Shown here piece by piece: positions 62,071-64,000 of a stretch of 64,000 bases of DNA. Every line of letters starts with the position of its first letter. Position 1 is the stretch's first letter. The position numbers were made by a program, and so were the translations under genes. The stretch lies in contig NZ_WEZT01000005.1 of assembly GCF_009863985.1 (NCBI RefSeq), positions 1-64,000 on the forward strand, in the 5' to 3' direction. This stretch comes from Furfurilactobacillus milii. Its GTDB lineage: Bacteria > Bacillota > Bacilli > Lactobacillales > Lactobacillaceae. The notes below the pieces were generated by a model, which saw nothing but the letters and a program-made list of their open reading frames with translations, was not told the DNA's origin and did no database searches.

Positions 62071-63798
62071 TTGAGTAATCAGATTCGAATTATCCCGTTT
62101 GGTGGCGTGCGCGAAAACGGGAAGAATATGTATGCGCTGGAAGTTAATGATGATATTTTTATTTTGGATTGTGGTTTAAAGTATCCCGAAAATGAGTTAT
62201 TGGGAATTGATATTGTCATTCCTGATTGGAATTATTTGCGGGAACACGCAGATCAAATCGTCGGTGTGTTTTTGACACATGGGCATGCAGATGCAATTGG
62301 CGCATTGCCATACTTCGTCAGTGAATTCAATGTGCCTGTTTTCGGTTCAGAACTAACGATTGAATTAGCAAAGTTGAATGTGGAGAATGATTCAAAGTCT
62401 AAGCAATTTAACGACTTTCACGTTGTTGATGCTGATACAGAAATCGATTTTGGAGAGGAAACAGTCTCGTTCTTTAAAACGACACACAGTATTCCAGAAT
62501 CTCTCGGGATTGATGTTAAGACACCGCTTGGACAAGTTGTTTATACGGGAGACTTTAAGTTTGATCAAACCGCAGCGCCTTTTTATCAAACCGATTTAGC
62601 TCGTTTGGGTGAAATTGGTAAGAACGGCGTCGTTGCCTTATTAAGCGATTCGGCCGGAGCGGAACAATATGGCGAATCAGCAACCGAAAATCAGATTGCC
62701 AACTTTGTTAAGGACCAGTTTGCTGCACACGAGGGTCGAATTGTAGTTGCCAGTGTTGCGTCTAACATTTTACGAATGCAACAGATTTTTGATGCCACTG
62801 CTGCGACGGACCGTAAAGTCGTATTGATGGGTCACGATTTGGAAAAAATTGTACGGACAGCAATGCGCTTGGATAAGTTAGAATTGCCATCTGATGATCT
62901 GTTGGTTAACCCCAAAAACATGAAGTCTTTATCACCTGAACAGACCGTTATCTTGGAAACTGGCCGAATGGGCGAACCCATTAAGGCGCTTCAGAGAATG
63001 GCAACGGGTGAAGATCGTTATGTCAAAATTGGTGAGGGTGACCTAGTTTTCATTACAACCACACCGTCGCATGCAATGGAAACGACGGTTGCTAAGACAC
63101 GTGATTTAATTTTCCGTGCAGGCGCACATGTGCAAGCCATTTCTGATAGTTTGCAGTCGTCCGGTCATGGTTCACCAGCAGATTTACAGTTAATGATCAA
63201 CTTTATGCATCCGGATTATTTCATTCCAATCCAGGGTGAGTATCGAGTTCTGAATCGGCATGCTAAGTTGGCAGAAGAAACGGGTATTTCATCTGACCAT
63301 ATCTTCTTAACGCAACGTGGCGATTCACTCATTTATAATGGTGAGGCACCAATGCATCTAGCAGAGAGCATTGAAGTCGGCAACACGATGATTGACGGAA
63401 TTGGTGTCGGTGATATTGGCAATATTGTGCTTCGGGATCGTAAGATTTTATCTGAAGATGGTATTTTTATTGCAGTGGTCACGATTGATCGTAAGAAGAA
63501 ACAAATCGTCGCCGAACCTAAACTGACATCTCGAGGATTTGTCTACGTGAAAGCTAGTCGTGATTTAATGCGTGAGGCTAGTGAATTGGTCACGAAAACC
63601 GTTCAAGATAACTTGGATAACAAAGAATTTGACTGGGGTCATTTGAAGCAGGATGTGCGCGAACATCTTGGTCGTTATTTATTTGATCAGACCAAACGTC
63701 ATCCAGTTATCTTACCGGTGATCATGGAAGTGAACCAACACGCCCATCATGCCCGGACAAAGAAAAATACAGCAAAAAAAGCAACTGAACAGGAGTAA
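62071..63798 (+). CDS. rnjB: Ribonuclease J2
   Basis: The 575-residue paralogue of RNase J1 begins with TTG at 62071, six bases after GAGGTG, reading (M)SNQIRIIPFGGVRENGKNMYALEV. The metal motif is HGHADAIG (residues 70-77): the histidine after Asp74 is Ala75, unlike HGHEDHIG of J1. This is the normal J2 variant and goes with weaker catalysis. Beta-CASP motifs (GDFKFDQTA, LLSDSAGAEQ) are otherwise kept. It works in a J1-J2 complex. A GTG nine bases earlier is the alternative start. Confidence 0.95.
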   Translation: MSNQIRIIPFGGVRENGKNMYALEVNDDIFILDCGLKYPENELLGIDIVIPDWNYLREHADQIVGVFLTHGHADAIGALPYFVSEFNVPVFGSELTIELAKLNVENDSKSKQFNDFHVVDADTEIDFGEETVSFFKTTHSIPESLGIDVKTPLGQVVYTGDFKFDQTAAPFYQTDLARLGEIGKNGVVALLSDSAGAEQYGESATENQIANFVKDQFAAHEGRIVVASVASNILRMQQIFDATAATDRKVVLMGHDLEKIVRTAMRLDKLELPSDDLLVNPKNMKSLSPEQTVILETGRMGEPIKALQRMATGEDRYVKIGEGDLVFITTTPSHAMETTVAKTRDLIFRAGAHVQAISDSLQSSGHGSPADLQLMINFMHPDYFIPIQGEYRVLNRHAKLAEETGISSDHIFLTQRGDSLIYNGEAPMHLAESIEVGNTMIDGIGVGDIGNIVLRDRKILSEDGIFIAVVTIDRKKKQIVAEPKLTSRGFVYVKASRDLMREASELVTKTVQDNLDNKEFDWGHLKQDVREHLGRYLFDQTKRHPVILPVIMEVNQHAHHARTKKNTAKKATEQE

Positions 63799-63801
63799 TT
63801 T

Positions 63802-64000
63802 ATGTCGAAAGACACATTGAATGGTCGCCAGCGTGAAATGTTTGATAAAGCTAATCAAGCTTATCAGGACAAAGATTACGCGCAGGCGGCTTCTTTGTTA
63901 GAAAATATTTATAATGAAGTTCAAGATCCACAAATCAATCATTTATTGGTTGAGTCACTATATCTACATGAAGAATATTCGAGAGCACGTGCTTATGCGG
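63802..64000 (+). CDS. TPR-like protein (5' part only)
   Basis: The gene starts at ATG 63802, six bases after AGGAG, and is cut by the window end after 66 codons. The product is helical with a TPR-like pattern (MFDKANQAYQDKDYAQAASLLENIYNEV, then LLVESLYLHEEYSRARAYA). Downstream of rnjB in the same direction, probably the same operon. Role unknown. Confidence 0.7.
   Translation, partial: MSKDTLNGRQREMFDKANQAYQDKDYAQAASLLENIYNEVQDPQINHLLVESLYLHEEYSRARAYA

Noticed and set aside
62071-63798. RNase J2 as a broken gene because its HGHADAIG motif lacks a metal-binding histidine
   Set aside because: This is the known normal state of RNase J2, which works as a partner of J1; the gene is full length.
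1-64000. Search for tRNA/rRNA genes, riboswitches (T-box, TPP, FMN, preQ1), prophage, CRISPR, toxin-antitoxin or defence islands
   Set aside because: I saw no CCA-ended cloverleafs, no conserved riboswitch cores and no phage or defence gene families in any part of the window.

Overview
This window is a chromosomal segment of a low-to-mid GC Gram-positive lactic acid bacterium, most probably a member of the Lactobacillaceae. The evidence is the gene order ylbG-rsmD-coaD-ylbL-comEA-comEB-comEC-holA-rpsT/rpsO-rnjB, the rpoY-rnjA pair, a pdhABCD operon, citX/citG with a malic enzyme, D-2-hydroxyacid and R-alcohol dehydrogenases of lactobacillar type, strong AGGAGG ribosome binding sites and IS30-type remnants. 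An inducible-type ornithine decarboxylase with its antiporter is patchily distributed in this family (Lactobacillus 30a, Furfurilactobacillus and others), so the genus stays a guess. I see no rRNA, tRNA, prophage or CRISPR.

Layout. 1-8 kb is accessory: the end of an IS30-like element, three flavin split-barrel (PPOX-fold) proteins, a small secreted peptide, an R-specific alcohol dehydrogenase, an Hbn1/Frm2-type nitroreductase, small DUF1659/DUF2922 proteins and a DUF3114-like protein. 8-18 kb holds a pyridoxamine-kinase-like PfkB protein, a LacI-type regulator, the odc-potE amine module behind a repeat-rich control region, two decayed genes (ThiD-like and IS3 OrfA), an MFS exporter with a fourth PPOX protein, and an ECF S component. 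18-28 kb is organic-acid metabolism: AEC permease, D-2-hydroxyacid dehydrogenase, CitA/CitB-class two-component system, malic enzyme and citX-citG, without the citrate lyase subunits. 28-36 kb holds a LytTR/DUF3021 pair, an SDR, a LysM-NlpC/P60 wall hydrolase, a TetR/amidohydrolase divergent pair, an ADP-ribosylglycohydrolase and a lipid kinase.

36-64 kb is mostly core: rnjA-rpoY, MarR, peptide deformylase, pdhABCD, an LDH-fold protein that has lost the LDH catalytic residues, UPF0223, an inositol-phosphatase-like protein, typA, ftsW, a YlbG protein with a very long basic extension, rsmD, coaD, the YlbL/SepM protease, comEA-EB-EC, holA, rpsT, rpsO behind a structured leader, rnjB and the start of a TPR-like gene. 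Two short MITE-like internally deleted IS30-type elements lie just downstream of the pdh and typA terminators.

How the genes work together: odc-potE consumes protons and makes membrane potential by ornithine/putrescine exchange. The permease, malic enzyme and two-component system probably handle malate or citrate. PDH makes acetyl-CoA. RNase J1/J2 and RNA polymerase epsilon serve RNA turnover and transcription. No obviously new multi-gene system was found. The best leads are the LDH-like pseudoenzyme, the extended YlbG, the odc control region, the orphan citXG pair, the nested repeat before the secreted peptide and the two MITE-like elements.
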